Source: Limosilactobacillus mucosae DSM 13345 (GTDB taxonomy: Bacteria; Bacillota; Bacilli; Lactobacillales; Lactobacillaceae). From it: DNA of 64,000 nucleotides. A program made the position numbers and the translations under genes. Below the pieces are notes generated by a model, which searched no databases, was not told where the DNA came from, and worked only from the letters and a program-made list of their open reading frames with translations. This document shows, piece by piece, positions 9,902 to 19,072 of the stretch. How positions within the stretch are numbered: position 1 is the first letter of the stretch; every line of letters begins with the position of its first letter. Location: contig NZ_AZEQ01000012.1 in assembly GCF_001436025.1 (NCBI RefSeq), positions 1-64,000 of the forward strand. The letters are read 5' to 3'.

Positions 9902-11854
9902 TTACAGGTCCAAGTTCTCGACAAACTTGGCATTTTCTTCAATAAACTCGCGCCGCGGACCGACTTTAGTTCCCATCAGCATTGGGAAGATCTTTTCCGC
10001 TTCAGCAGCGTCATCCAGGTCAACTCGCAGCAGATGGCGTTTTTCTGGATCCATCGTCGTTTCCCAGAGCTGTTCAGCATCCATTTCACCCAGCCCTTTG
10101 TAGCGTTGAATTACTGGCTTAGGGCTTGGCTGCAGCGTGTTCAAGACGTTTTGCAGCTCTTCGTCTGATTCGACGTACTTGACGAATTTGCCCTGCCGAA
10201 CTTGATACAGTGGCGGCTGTGCAATATAGACATAGCCATTGGTGATCATTGGCTTCATATAGCGATAGAAAAGCGTCAGAAGCAGCGTCCGAATGTGCGC
10301 ACCGTCCACATCGGCATCGGTCATGATGATCAGCTTGTGGTAGTTAGCCTTGGTAATGTCAAAATCACCGCCAAAACCAGTCCCTAGAGCAGTAAACAGC
10401 GAACGAATCTCATCATTGGCCAGAATGCGGTCCATCCCAGCTTTTTCAACGTTGAGGATCTTACCACGAATTGGCAGAATCGCCTGCGTCAAGCGGGAAC
10501 GGCCCTGCTTGGCACTACCACCGGCCGAGTCACCCTCGACGATGAACAATTCTGAAATTTCTGGATCCTTGCTGGTGTTGTCGGCTAATTTCCCGGGTAA
10601 TCTTGAAATTTCCAAGCCGCTCTTCTTACGCGTAACTTCACGAGCCCGTTTGGCGGCTACCCGCGCTTTGGAAGCCAGCATTCCCTTTTCAACGATCTTG
10701 TGCGCTGTGTCCGGATTTTCCATCAAAAAGCGCGCAAACATCTCGCTGAAGATGTGGTCGGTTGCCGTCCGTGCATCCGAGTTGCCCAACTTGGTCTTGG
10801 TCTGTCCTTCAAACTGTGGATCAGGGTGCTTGATTGAAACGACTGCCGTCAATCCTTCACGCACATCATCACCGGAAAGCGTCGTATTCCCCTTCAGCTG
10901 ACCGCTCTTTCGGCCATAGTCATTGATAACGCGCGTCAAAGCGGTTTTAAAGCCGGTTTCGTGCGTTCCGCCTTCATAAGTGTGAATGTTGTTGGTAAAA
11001 GTCATCAGCGTGCTGCGGTATCCCGTCGTATACTGCAGGGAAACCTCAACCGTGATGCCCTTATCCTCGCCTTCCACATAGATTGGCGGATCAAACAGGA
11101 CTTCTTGGCCTTCATTTAAGAATTCAACGTAGTGCCGAATCCCGCCTTCATAATGGAACTCTTGCCGGGTTGGCTTTTCTTCTCGCTTGTCCTCAATCGT
11201 GATCTTTAGGCCCTTGTTCAAAAAAGATAATTCACGAATTCGATCCGTCAGCGTCTTGATGTTGTAGACCGTCGTTTCACGGAAGATTTCTGGATCTGGC
11301 TTAAAGTGAACCCGGGTGCCGTGCTTTAATTCCGAGACGCCTTCTTTAACGACTTTCATCGGCGTCTTAACGTGGCCATGGTCAAAGTCCATATAGTATT
11401 CCTTGCCTTGCCGCGTTACGTAGACATCCAGCTCGGTTGACAGCGCGTTGACGACTGAGGCCCCAACCCCGTGCAGACCACCAGAAACCTTGTAGCCGCC
11501 GCTGCCAAATTTACCACCGGCATGCAGAACGGTAAAGACCGTTTCCAGTGCCGGTTTGCCGGTTTCTTTTTGAATATCGATCGGGATCCCCCGTCCGTTG
11601 TCGGTTACCGTAATGCTGTTGTCTGGTTCAACAACGACATTGATCTCATCACAAAAACCGGCCAAGGCTTCGTCAATACCATTGTCGACGATTTCCCAGA
11701 CCAGGTGATGCAGCCCTTGAGCACTGGTGGAGCCAATGTACATCCCAGGGCGCTTCCGGACTGCTTCCAGCCCTTTTAAGACTTGAATCTGGCTGGCATC
11801 GTACTCACTGGCCAGTTCCGCTTTCTTTTCTGCTTCAAGTTCTTTATCGCTCAC
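9902..11854 (-). CDS. gyrB: DNA gyrase subunit B
   Basis: This 650-residue ATPase subunit of gyrase has a GHKL ATP-binding domain ([31 protein letters not shown]), a transducer domain and the TOPRIM domain ([16 protein letters not shown], then DADVDGAHI). It overlaps the recF stop by 4 nt, so translation is probably coupled in yaaA-recF-gyrB-gyrA. Confidence 0.98.
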   Translation of the reverse strand: MSDKELEAEKKAELASEYDASQIQVLKGLEAVRKRPGMYIGSTSAQGLHHLVWEIVDNGIDEALAGFCDEINVVVEPDNSITVTDNGRGIPIDIQKETGKPALETVFTVLHAGGKFGSGGYKVSGGLHGVGASVVNALSTELDVYVTRQGKEYYMDFDHGHVKTPMKVVKEGVSELKHGTRVHFKPDPEIFRETTVYNIKTLTDRIRELSFLNKGLKITIEDKREEKPTRQEFHYEGGIRHYVEFLNEGQEVLFDPPIYVEGEDKGITVEVSLQYTTGYRSTLMTFTNNIHTYEGGTHETGFKTALTRVINDYGRKSGQLKGNTTLSGDDVREGLTAVVSIKHPDPQFEGQTKTKLGNSDARTATDHIFSEMFARFLMENPDTAHKIVEKGMLASKARVAAKRAREVTRKKSGLEISRLPGKLADNTSKDPEISELFIVEGDSAGGSAKQGRSRLTQAILPIRGKILNVEKAGMDRILANDEIRSLFTALGTGFGGDFDITKANYHKLIIMTDADVDGAHIRTLLLTLFYRYMKPMITNGYVYIAQPPLYQVRQGKFVKYVESDEELQNVLNTLQPSPKPVIQRYKGLGEMDAEQLWETTMDPEKRHLLRVDLDDAAEAEKIFPMLMGTKVGPRREFIEENAKFVENLDL

Positions 11855-12975
11855 TTTTTATCCTCCTTGTCAATCGTTCCATGGGCAATCTGAAAAATCG
11901 TTGGGCGATTGATCAATTGTCGTGCTACGCCGCTTAAGCTGGTCGTTGTCAAAAACGTCTGAACCTTATCCTGAATGGCAGTCAGCAGATGGGTCTGGCG
12001 ATCATCATCAAGTTCGGACAAGACGTCATCCAGCAGCAGCAATGGGTACTCGCCGGTCTGTTCATTCATCAGATCGATTTCTGCCAGCTTGACCGCTAAT
12101 GCCGTTGTCCGCTGCTGTCCTTGGGAGCCAAAGCGATGCACGTCTTGATCGTTAACCAAAAAACGAATATCGTCGCGCTGTGGTCCATAAAGCGTCGTCC
12201 CCAGCTTGATCTCTTGCGACTGATGCTCGTGATACAGCTTCTGCAGCTGCTCGGCAATTTCATTTTCAGCCGTTTCTTCATCAATCATAACCTGGGAAAT
12301 ATATTTCAGCTTTAAGACTTCTTTTTGTTGGGAAATATGCTCATGCAGCTGAGCCGACCATGTCTCTAACCGCTTAAGCAGCTTAAAGCGCATTGCCGTT
12401 ACTGCCGCGCCGCTTTCTGCCAGCTGATCGGACAAGACCTCCAACAATACCTGATCGACCTGGCTGCCATACTTCAACTGTTTCAAATATTCATTGCGCT
12501 GCTTTAAAAGACCTCTAAACTGACTGATAGCATACAGATAGCGGCTGCTCATCTGACTGAACTCCGTATCCATAAACTGACGCCGTTCCTGAGGGGCTCC
12601 TTTAACCAGTGCCAGGTCTTCTGGAGCAAATAAGACTACGTTTAGATTGCCGATATAAGTCGACAGCCGCGATTGGAAAAGATGATTAACCTTGACTCGT
12701 TTGCCACGCGTACCCAACAGCACTTCCAACGGTATCCGTCCCGTCTGCTTGATAACCGTGCCCTTAACCATGGCTTCTTTAGCCTGCCAGTTGATCAGCT
12801 CACGATCGTTAGCGGTTCGGTGGCTGCGCGTCATTGCCAAGACATAGATGGCCTCCAGCAGATTGGTCTTGCCTTGGGCGTTTTCCCCAATAAAGACATT
12901 GATGCCTGGGGAAAACTCAACTTGACGGTCCTCATAATTTCTAAAATTCCGCAGCTCGATTTCCGAAAGATACAT
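11851..12975 (-). CDS. recF: DNA replication and repair protein RecF
   Basis: This 374-residue SMC-like ATPase loads RecA at gapped DNA with RecO and RecR. It shows Walker [14 protein letters not shown] near residue 30, an ABC signature-like [13 protein letters not shown], and Walker [12 protein letters not shown]. The gene starts 3 nt after yaaA and overlaps gyrB. Confidence 0.96.
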   Translation of the reverse strand: MYLSEIELRNFRNYEDRQVEFSPGINVFIGENAQGKTNLLEAIYVLAMTRSHRTANDRELINWQAKEAMVKGTVIKQTGRIPLEVLLGTRGKRVKVNHLFQSRLSTYIGNLNVVLFAPEDLALVKGAPQERRQFMDTEFSQMSSRYLYAISQFRGLLKQRNEYLKQLKYGSQVDQVLLEVLSDQLAESGAAVTAMRFKLLKRLETWSAQLHEHISQQKEVLKLKYISQVMIDEETAENEIAEQLQKLYHEHQSQEIKLGTTLYGPQRDDIRFLVNDQDVHRFGSQGQQRTTALAVKLAEIDLMNEQTGEYPLLLLDDVLSELDDDRQTHLLTAIQDKVQTFLTTTSLSGVARQLINRPTIFQIAHGTIDKEDKK

Positions 12976-12978
12976 TGA

Positions 12979-13212
12979 TTATTCAGCTACGATCTCAACG
13001 TTTTCAATACCGCTGATCTCGATTTGATCGCCAACCCGCAGCTTGCGACCCCGACGAGCCTCTGATTCGCCGTTGACTTTGACTTCATGTTCACGCAAAA
13101 ACCACTTGGCAGCTCCTCCAGTGGGAATAATGCCTTCTTCTTTCAGCAGCTGGCCAAGCGTAATGAATTCACTGCTGATTGCGACTTTTTTTGAATTTTG
13201 CATACTTTTCAC
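12979..13212 (-). CDS. yaaA: S4-domain RNA-binding protein YaaA
   Basis: This 77-residue protein is an S4-like RNA-binding domain (FITLGQLLKEEG, then GESEARRGRKLRVGD). It occupies the standard dnaN-yaaA-recF position and is the first gene of a separate operon here. A consensus promoter lies upstream. Confidence 0.9.
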   Translation of the reverse strand: MKSMQNSKKVAISSEFITLGQLLKEEGIIPTGGAAKWFLREHEVKVNGESEARRGRKLRVGDQIEISGIENVEIVAE

Positions 13213-13233
13213 CTACTTTATGCTTGCTGTTCT

Positions 13234-13262
13234 ATTATAGCTTTTATAAGACGCAAAAACAA
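13234..13262 (-). promoter_or_regulatory. Promoter of yaaA-recF-gyrB-gyrA
   Basis: On the minus strand, -35 TTGTTT (13257-13262) and perfect -10 TATAAT (13234-13239) are spaced by 17 bp, just upstream of yaaA. Confidence 0.75.
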
Positions 13263-13434
13263 ATTAAAGGGCATTTTTAGGCCGTATCAGCAAATCTTAT
13301 CCCAATTAATCATTTTTATCTAAAACAGGTTATCTTTGCTCAGAAGGCAAATTTCAGTGATTTAAGCGCTATCTTAAACTAGTGAATGATTTATCCACCA
13401 AATTCCGCTAATTTAATCACTTTTCCACAATAAA
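13263..13434. other. AT-rich gap between yaaA promoter and dnaN terminator
   Basis: No gene is seen. It is AT-rich and holds degenerate DnaA-box-like words (TTATCCACC at 13390, TTTCCACAA near 13420), as expected beside oriC. Confidence 0.5.
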
Positions 13435-13469
13435 AAAGCATCCACTGTGGATAAGTGGATGCTTTTTCA
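13435..13469 (-). terminator. dnaN terminator with an embedded DnaA box
   Basis: The arms AAGCATCCACT and AGTGGATGCTT form an 11-bp stem flanked by A and T runs. The loop region holds a perfect DnaA box TGTGGATAA (13446-13454). It separates dnaN from the yaaA promoter. Confidence 0.75.
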
Positions 13470-13484
13470 ACAGTTTTATTTGAA

Positions 13485-14624
13485 TCAGTAAGTCCGAACC
13501 GGTGTAATCAGCTGAACAAAATTGGCTTTTTCTTCAGTTGGTACCAGGGTAAATGGCCGCAGCGCCGTCGTAAATGAAATCAGAATCTTGGTTTGACCAA
13601 ATGACTTTAAGGCATCACGCATATAGTCAGGGTTGAACGAGATTTCCAAGGGGTTGCCTACGATCTGGTCAGCATTGATTTCTTCTTCAACGTTACCAAC
13701 ATCAGCTGACGTGCCTGAAACCGTCGCAATCTTGTTTTCTGGGTTGACGCTCAGCTTAACGACATTATTGCGACTTTCGTGAGACAGCAGCGATGCCCGT
13801 TCGATCGAAGCCAACAGATCGCTGGCCGTGATCTCCAAACGTGTATCGGATGATTCTGGAATCAAGCGGCTGGTTTCTGGATAGTTGCCTTCCAGCAAGC
13901 GCGAGTAAAAATGCGTATTGCCAAAAATAAACAGGGCTTGATTTTCGGTAATCTGCATCTTAACGCCATCTTTTTCATCGGCAATCATTTTAGCCAGTTC
14001 CGTCATTGAGGCCCCTGGCAAAACGATGTCAAAATCACGATCAGCCGTTTCTGGCAACTCAACCTTGCGTTGTGCCAAACGGTGACTGTCGGTAGCCACT
14101 GCCGTTAAGATCCCATTATTTAAAGTTACGTGAATCCCAGTCAAAATTGGCCGACTTTCTTGTTTAGAAACGGCAATCCGTGTCTGGTCAATAACTTCAC
14201 GCAGCATGTCAGAAGCCAGTTCAACCGTATTTTCACTTTCGACTTCTGGCAGGTGTGGATAATTGTTGGCATCCTGACCGTTGATCGTAAATTCAGCCGT
14301 CCCTGAGGTAATCCGCACCTGCAGACCATTAAAGACCTCAATCGTTGCCTGCTTGTCTGGCAGCTTTTTGATCACTTCATTAAAGAAACGAGCCGGCAAA
14401 ACGATTGCCCCCGGTTCTTCAATTGACAGGCCATAGCTGCTGTCACTGGCATCCAGAGTTGATTCGATCGTAATGTCAGCATCACTGCCAGTCAAAATGA
14501 CGCTATGATCAGTTACAACCATTTTCAGACCAGTCAGAATTGGAATCGTGGTTTTAGATGAGATTGCTCTTAAGACGTTGTTAAGCTGATTAATGAATGC
14601 TGGGCGATTAATGGTGAATTTCAT
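13485..14624 (-). CDS. dnaN: DNA polymerase III sliding clamp (beta)
   Basis: This 379-residue beta clamp forms a ring that tethers DNA polymerase III to DNA. It has the three repeated clamp domains; the start MKFTINRPAFINQL and the C-terminal FVQLITPVRTY are characteristic. The reading frame stays open a further 98 codons upstream, but ATG 14624 is chosen because it has an AAGGAGAG ribosome binding site and matches the family N-terminus, while the extension crosses oriC. Confidence 0.97.
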   Translation of the reverse strand: MKFTINRPAFINQLNNVLRAISSKTTIPILTGLKMVVTDHSVILTGSDADITIESTLDASDSSYGLSIEEPGAIVLPARFFNEVIKKLPDKQATIEVFNGLQVRITSGTAEFTINGQDANNYPHLPEVESENTVELASDMLREVIDQTRIAVSKQESRPILTGIHVTLNNGILTAVATDSHRLAQRKVELPETADRDFDIVLPGASMTELAKMIADEKDGVKMQITENQALFIFGNTHFYSRLLEGNYPETSRLIPESSDTRLEITASDLLASIERASLLSHESRNNVVKLSVNPENKIATVSGTSADVGNVEEEINADQIVGNPLEISFNPDYMRDALKSFGQTKILISFTTALRPFTLVPTEEKANFVQLITPVRTY

Positions 14625-14640
14625 AAATGAATCTCTCCTT

Positions 14641-14787
14641 GTTGCTTTATATATATTATATAAGTTTAGTAGTAGTAATAGGACCTGTGGATAATGTGGA
14701 AAAATGGCCTGGACCCAATAGCTATAAGTTTTCATAACTGTGGAAAAGCTGTGGATATCTTGGGGATAACTTTTTAGTTTTCCACAA
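14641..14787 (-). other. oriC: oriC: unwinding region, DnaA-trios and DnaA boxes
   Basis: From dnaA towards dnaN the gap holds DnaA-box-like words, a perfect box (14686-14694, TTATCCACA on the minus strand), a four-base GC step (14682-14685), five trios read on the plus strand as TAG TAG TAG TAA TAG (14667-14681), then an AT-only-type stretch (14645-14664, repeated TATA). This is the order known for the basal unwinding system of Bacillus subtilis. No gene lies here. Confidence 0.85.
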
Positions 14788-16098
14788 TCAAGGCTGCAGC
14801 TCCATTCTAAGGTTGCGGATGTCGTCTTGTAAATTATCATCCTCGGCCAGCTGTTTTTCAATCTTATCGATGGCATGGAGAACCGTGGTATGATCCTTGC
14901 CGCCAAATTCCTTGCCAATCTTAGGCAGTGAGCTTTCGGTCAGCTCTCGGGCAAGATACATGGCAATCTGGCGCGGAAAGACGATTTGCTTGACGCGTTT
15001 TTTTCCCACGATATCAGACTGGCGGATATTATAATAAGCCGCAACCTTTTTTTGAATCAAGTCAATCGAGATTACCGCCTCATCGGCAGATTCCATTCCC
15101 TTGAGCGTTTCATTGGCCAGTTCAATCGTGATGGGCGCGTGATGAAGCTGGGCGGCTACGCGAACTCTCAGCAGCGCGCTTTCCAACTCACGGACGTTGG
15201 TGTCAACCTTGCTGGCAATAAAGCTTAAAACGTCATTGGGAACGTTGATCTGCTCTTCTTCGGCCTTGCTGCGCAAAATGGCGGTCCGTGTTTCTAGATC
15301 TGGCGAGGTAATCTCGACTGGAACTCCCCAGACAAAGCGTGAGACCAGCCGATCAGTCAAATCGGGGATCTGCTTGGGATTTCGGTCAGCGGTCAAAACG
15401 ATCTGCTTGTTGTTGTCATGCAGTGAATTGAAAGTATTGAAAAATTCCAGCTGGGTGCCTTCCTTATTGGAAAAGAACTGGACATCATCGACCAACAAAG
15501 CGTCCAGGTCACGATACTCGCGCCGGAACTGTTCTTGGTTGTTGTTTTTAATCGAATTGATGTAGTCATTGGTGAAGGTTTCGCTGGTAACGTATTTGAT
15601 TTTGGCGTTGGGATTATGCCGCAGCATGTTGTTGGCAATGGCCTGCATCAAATGAGTCTTGCCAAGGCCGACACCGCCATAGATCAAGAGTGGATTATAA
15701 AGTCCGCCAGGCTGTTCAGAGGCAGCATAGGCGGAAGCATAGGCCATCTGATTGCTGCGACCTTCAACGAAAGCTTCAAATGTATATTCTGGATTTAAGG
15801 GTGTCTGTTTGGTCATGATTCCACCGGCTGGCGAAGATGGAGTCATGAGCTCTCTCTCAAGCGTGTAACGTGGCTCAATGTGAACCAGGGTTTCGTTGAA
15901 CAGCAGGTCCTTGAGCTTAGCCGTCATCTCGTTTTGCCAAAAGTCCCGGTGAGATTTGGTTGGCAGCTCAATGGTCAGCTGATTGTTTTCGAGAGAAATT
16001 GCTTTGGCTGGTGCAATCAGGTTGTTGTAGGTTACGCTGCCAGTGGTCTTGCGAAACTCTTTTTGAACCGATTCCCAGAGCGAGTTTAGCTCAATCAA
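14788..16098 (-). CDS. dnaA: Chromosomal replication initiator DnaA
   Basis: This 436-residue protein binds DnaA boxes, opens oriC and loads the helicase. It has domain I (residues 1-85), a short linker, and the AAA+ core with Walker A GGVGLGKTHLMQA and Walker B LLVDDVQFF. The C-terminal box-binding helix-turn-helix signature reads GGKDHTTVLHAI. The start is TTG at 16098, 7 nt after a GAGGAGG ribosome binding site. Its promoter overlaps a DnaA-box-like word, consistent with autoregulation. Confidence 0.98.
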   Translation of the reverse strand: MIELNSLWESVQKEFRKTTGSVTYNNLIAPAKAISLENNQLTIELPTKSHRDFWQNEMTAKLKDLLFNETLVHIEPRYTLERELMTPSSPAGGIMTKQTPLNPEYTFEAFVEGRSNQMAYASAYAASEQPGGLYNPLLIYGGVGLGKTHLMQAIANNMLRHNPNAKIKYVTSETFTNDYINSIKNNNQEQFRREYRDLDALLVDDVQFFSNKEGTQLEFFNTFNSLHDNNKQIVLTADRNPKQIPDLTDRLVSRFVWGVPVEITSPDLETRTAILRSKAEEEQINVPNDVLSFIASKVDTNVRELESALLRVRVAAQLHHAPITIELANETLKGMESADEAVISIDLIQKKVAAYYNIRQSDIVGKKRVKQIVFPRQIAMYLARELTESSLPKIGKEFGGKDHTTVLHAIDKIEKQLAEDDNLQDDIRNLRMELQP

Positions 16099-16136
16099 GT
16101 AAATTCCTCCTCATGCTAATTAAAAATCCAAAGAAT

Positions 16137-16166
16137 ATTTTAGCATTGTCTGGTAGTTTTCCACAA
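16137..16166 (-). promoter_or_regulatory. Promoter of dnaA
   Basis: On the minus strand, -35 TTGTGG (16161-16166) and -10 TAAAAT (16137-16142) are 18 bp apart. The -35 lies inside a word TTGTGGAAAA that resembles a DnaA box. Confidence 0.6.
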
Positions 16167-16485
16167 GGCTGTGTAAAAACTATTAACAAAATCCACAGAC
16201 ATGTTGATAAGTTTTCCACAAGGCTGTGGATTTGTGGAAAAAAGAAAGGAAAAATTAAGTTAATCACCGGCAATTTGTGGATAACTTTAGCGGACTAAAA
16301 GCGAAATAATCATGTTTTCATAATTATCCACAGAGCTGTTGATAACTTTTTCCACAACCTGTGGGGAACTCTTTTTGCTTTGGATAACTTTGTGGATAAA
16401 TAAAAAAGTCCCCAGTTTTATTTAGGTACTTGTGGAAAAAACTGGGGATAACTGGCCGCTTTTGAGCAGTAAAAAACGCTAAAAT
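16167..16485. other. DnaA-box cluster upstream of dnaA (second half of origin)
   Basis: This gene-free stretch holds three perfect DnaA boxes (TGTGGATAA 16276-16284, TTATCCACA 16324-16332, TGTGGATAA 16391-16399) and several one-mismatch copies such as TGTTGATAA. It corresponds to the upstream box cluster of the bipartite Bacillus origin. Confidence 0.85.
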
Positions 16486-16520
16486 AACGCAAGATAATCA
16501 TTTATTCTTGGCGTAGGATG

Positions 16521-16529
16521 TGTTATACT
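16521..16529 (+). promoter_or_regulatory. Extended -10 promoter of rpmH
   Basis: TGTTATACT is an extended -10 element, about 75 nt before the rpmH ATG. The -35 is poor (TTTATT at 16501-16506, 17-bp spacer). Confidence 0.6.
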
Positions 16530-16604
16530 TCAAAAGTATGTTTGAAGAGATTGTCTTTTTGGACTGTAAATAAAATAATAAATACAAGCGAGGAGGTGCA
16601 CTCA

Positions 16605-16739
16605 ATGAAGCGCACATTTCAACCAAAGAAGCGTCACCGCGCACGCGTTCACGGCTTCCGCAAGCGTATGAGCACGAGCAACGGCCGTAAGGTATTGGCT
16701 CGTCGTCGTCAAAAGGGCCGCAAAGTATTATCTGCATAA
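16605..16739 (+). CDS. rpmH: 50S ribosomal protein L34
   Basis: This 44-residue protein, [18 protein letters not shown] at its start, is a near-universal L34 sequence. An AGGAGGTG ribosome binding site 5 nt upstream fixes the start, although the frame stays open further upstream. It begins the rpmH-rnpA-yidC-jag series. Confidence 0.98.
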   Translation: MKRTFQPKKRHRARVHGFRKRMSTSNGRKVLARRRQKGRKVLSA

Positions 16740-16743
16740 AATC

Positions 16744-16771
16744 GGCCACTATTTAATTAGTGGCTTTTTTT
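16744..16771 (+). terminator. Hairpin between rpmH and rnpA
   Basis: The stem GCCACT/AGTGGC is followed by seven T. It probably reduces read-through from the abundant rpmH message into rnpA. Confidence 0.75.
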
Positions 16772-16855
16772 CTAAAAGGGGCCGGGGCATTCATCCACTG
16801 CATTACGTGCGGTTGTGCCTCAGTCCTTTTTGCATTTTTAAAGGTTGGAGCGAAC

Positions 16856-17200
16856 ATGCGAAAGTCATACCGAGTAAAAAAGGAAAGTGAATTTCAGCGG
16901 GTCTTTGAAACTCATGATTCCGTAGCCAATCGAAAATTTATCATCTATCAAATGCAAAAACCAGGTCAGAAGCATTTTCGGGTCGGCATCTCAGTCGGCA
17001 AGAAAATCGGTAATGCCGTACACCGCAACTGGCTGAAGCGGCGGATCCGCCAAACGCTGCTGGAGGTTAAGCCGGCAATCAAGCCTGACGTTGACTTCCT
17101 GATTATTGCGCGGCCAGCTGCTGATGGCTTGGAAATGGCAGAAGTTAAAAAGAATCTGGTTCATGCACTGAAATTGGCCCATCTGTTAAAAGAAGATTAA
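16856..17200 (+). CDS. rnpA: Ribonuclease P protein component
   Basis: This 114-residue protein assists the RNase P RNA in removing 5' leaders of tRNA precursors. The family motif [21 protein letters not shown] (split here by its RNR-like [10 protein letters not shown] region) and the start [14 protein letters not shown] are visible. ATG 16856 is chosen on family match; the frame is open upstream. Confidence 0.95.
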   Translation: MRKSYRVKKESEFQRVFETHDSVANRKFIIYQMQKPGQKHFRVGISVGKKIGNAVHRNWLKRRIRQTLLEVKPAIKPDVDFLIIARPAADGLEMAEVKKNLVHALKLAHLLKED

Positions 17201-17214
17201 GAGAGGATCGCACT

Positions 17215-18048
17215 TTGAGAAAAGGACACAAGAAAATCCTAAGCCTGGCGGGGATTATGAGTCTGGCAGTCTTTTTGGCTGCTTGTTCCAATTCACCAAT
17301 TACCAGCCACAGTACCGGCTTTTGGGATCATTACATCATCTATAACTGCTCACGGTTCATAATCTGGCTGTCCAACAATTTTGGCGGCTATGGAATGGGG
17401 ATCATCATCTTTACGATTATCGTGCGGATTATCATTCTGCCATTGATGGTGTACCAGACCAAGATGTCGGTCAAGATGCAGGAATTAACGCCGCAGCTTA
17501 AGGAGATTCAAAAGAAGTATCCTGGACGCGATCGTGAATCACTGGAAAAGATGCAGGCAGCTCAACAAAAGCTTTATAAGGATGCTGGCGTGCACCCGTT
17601 TGCCTCGATGCTGCCGCTGCTGGTTCAGCTGCCAGTTATGTGGGCATTGTATCAAGCCATCTGGCGGACGCATGTTTTGCGCAGTGGGAGCTTCTTATGG
17701 CTGCAGCTGGGTCACAATGATCCATACTACGTGCTGCCGATTTTGGCGGCCCTGTTTACGTTTATCAGTTCCTGGCTGTCGATGGCCTCAATGCCGGAAC
17801 AAAATGCCATGACCAGATCAATGACCTGGTTTATGCCAATCATGGTCTTTTTCATGGCATTGGGCTTTAGTTCGGCAATTACGCTTTACTGGGTAGTATC
17901 CAACGCTTTCCAGGTTCTGCAGGTACTGATCTTCCAAAATCCGTTCAAGATTCGTCGCGAACGTGAAGAAAAACAGGCTGCTGAACGTCGTCACCGCAAC
18001 AAGATTGCCAAGGCTAAGCGCAAGGCCTACCGTAGCAAGCGGAAATAA
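17215..18048 (+). CDS. yidC: Membrane protein insertase YidC
   Basis: This 277-residue lipoprotein-type YidC/OxaA inserts proteins into the membrane. A signal peptide ends in the lipobox LAAC (Cys about residue 24). About five membrane spans follow, with the conserved hydrophilic-groove Arg in GMGIIIFTIIVRIII and the PFASMLPLLVQLPVMWALY region. The tail is very basic (RRHRNKIAKAKRKAYR), as expected for ribosome contact. The start is TTG at 17215, 8 nt after GAGAGG. Confidence 0.95.
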   Translation: MRKGHKKILSLAGIMSLAVFLAACSNSPITSHSTGFWDHYIIYNCSRFIIWLSNNFGGYGMGIIIFTIIVRIIILPLMVYQTKMSVKMQELTPQLKEIQKKYPGRDRESLEKMQAAQQKLYKDAGVHPFASMLPLLVQLPVMWALYQAIWRTHVLRSGSFLWLQLGHNDPYYVLPILAALFTFISSWLSMASMPEQNAMTRSMTWFMPIMVFFMALGFSSAITLYWVVSNAFQVLQVLIFQNPFKIRREREEKQAAERRHRNKIAKAKRKAYRSKRK

Positions 18049-18057
18049 TTGAGCAAC

Positions 18058-18083
18058 GAGGGCGGCTTGACCGCTCTTTTTTG
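18058..18083 (+). terminator. Hairpin between yidC and jag
   Basis: A GCGG/CCGC-based hairpin is followed by six T, 10 nt after the yidC stop. Confidence 0.6.
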
Positions 18084-18112
18084 ATAATGATTAATGATTG
18101 AGGGGGAGCTTT

Positions 18113-18919
18113 ATGGAAACTTTTGAGGCGCAGACAATTGATGAAGCAATCGCAGCCGCATCAGCTGCCTTTAAAGCCGATCGTGATCAATTAGACATTC
18201 AGGTTCTAGAGCAGCCGCGGCACGGCTTTCTTGGGTTTGGCCGTCGGAACGCCAAAATTCAGGCTAAATTAAAACGGCCGGTGCAGCCGCAAAAGCCAAT
18301 CGAAAAAAAGCCGGCCGCTAAGTCCCGGCCAGCTAAAAAAACGGTCGTGGTCAAAACCGCCAAGCCGACAGACAAAAAACAAAACGTCAAGCCGGCAGCC
18401 GATGATTCAAATGAGCCAGATGCCTTGGAAATGGAGCGTCGTCATCAAGCCAACGTGCAGAAGATGAATCAAGCGGCCCAGGCACTTTGCGGCTATCTGA
18501 AAGACGTGCTGGCAGCGCTTGGGGTAACGGCCAAGCCTAAAATCGTCAAACTGCGGACTCATGAATTGGTCATTGATCTGCAGGCCAATAATTCGGGACG
18601 AGTCATCGGCTTTCATGGGCGACGGATCAATGCCTTGGAACAGCTAGGAACGGCCTTTTTAAGCTATCATGACGTCGATGATCCAGGGCTGATCCTGGAT
18701 ACGTCGAATTACCGTCAGAAACGGCAGCAGTCATTGGAAAAACTGGCTGCTCGCTGCGTCACCGAGGTAATTGCTACCGGGCAGGCCGTCTTCTTGGACC
18801 CAATGCCGGCTCGCGAACGCAAATATCTGCACCACGTCTTGGAAGACAATCCGCGGGTCAAGACCTATTCACATGGTCGCGATCCGTATCGCAGCGTCGT
18901 GGTAGCACCAAAGAATTAA
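18113..18919 (+). CDS. jag: RNA-binding protein Jag/KhpB
   Basis: This 268-residue protein has an N-terminal Jag domain (residues 1-50, METFEAQTIDEAI and HGFLGFGRRNAKI), a long Lys/Pro/Ala-rich linker, a KH domain (VIGFHGRRINALEQL) and an R3H domain (MPARERKYLHHVL, with the RxxxH core). It forms an RNA-binding complex with KhpA in related bacteria. ATG 18113 with GGGGGAG is preferred over an upstream TTG. Confidence 0.94.
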   Translation: METFEAQTIDEAIAAASAAFKADRDQLDIQVLEQPRHGFLGFGRRNAKIQAKLKRPVQPQKPIEKKPAAKSRPAKKTVVVKTAKPTDKKQNVKPAADDSNEPDALEMERRHQANVQKMNQAAQALCGYLKDVLAALGVTAKPKIVKLRTHELVIDLQANNSGRVIGFHGRRINALEQLGTAFLSYHDVDDPGLILDTSNYRQKRQQSLEKLAARCVTEVIATGQAVFLDPMPARERKYLHHVLEDNPRVKTYSHGRDPYRSVVVAPKN

Positions 18920-18923
18920 TTGA

Positions 18924-18952
18924 TTGACAACCAAACGCTGAAAAACTAAAAT
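18924..18952 (+). promoter_or_regulatory. Promoter of mnmE
   Basis: -35 TTGACA (18924-18929) and -10 TAAAAT (18947-18952) have the ideal 17-bp spacing, giving a leader of about 115 nt. Confidence 0.75.
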
Positions 18953-18990
18953 AGCGATGTTAATTGAATTTACCGTTAGTTAGAGTAGTG

Positions 18991-19049
18991 AAAGTGCTTT
19001 GACCATGTTGATCCCAAAGTGGGGAGAGCGTGGACTCGGCACTTTTTTT
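18991..19049 (+). terminator. Terminator-like hairpin in the mnmE leader
   Basis: AAAGTGC (18991-18997) pairs with GCACTTT (19039-19045), followed directly by further T. Inner words (CCA/TGG, TCCC/GGGGA) can extend the fold. It lies between the promoter and the gene, so it may be an attenuator or a strong basal block. Confidence 0.55.
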
Positions 19050-19072
19050 ATTGCGGCGGAAAGGAGCAGAAA

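Noticed and set aside
14625-14918. 98-codon upstream extension of dnaN
   Set aside because: It crosses oriC and overlaps dnaA; the internal ATG has a strong ribosome binding site and matches the family.
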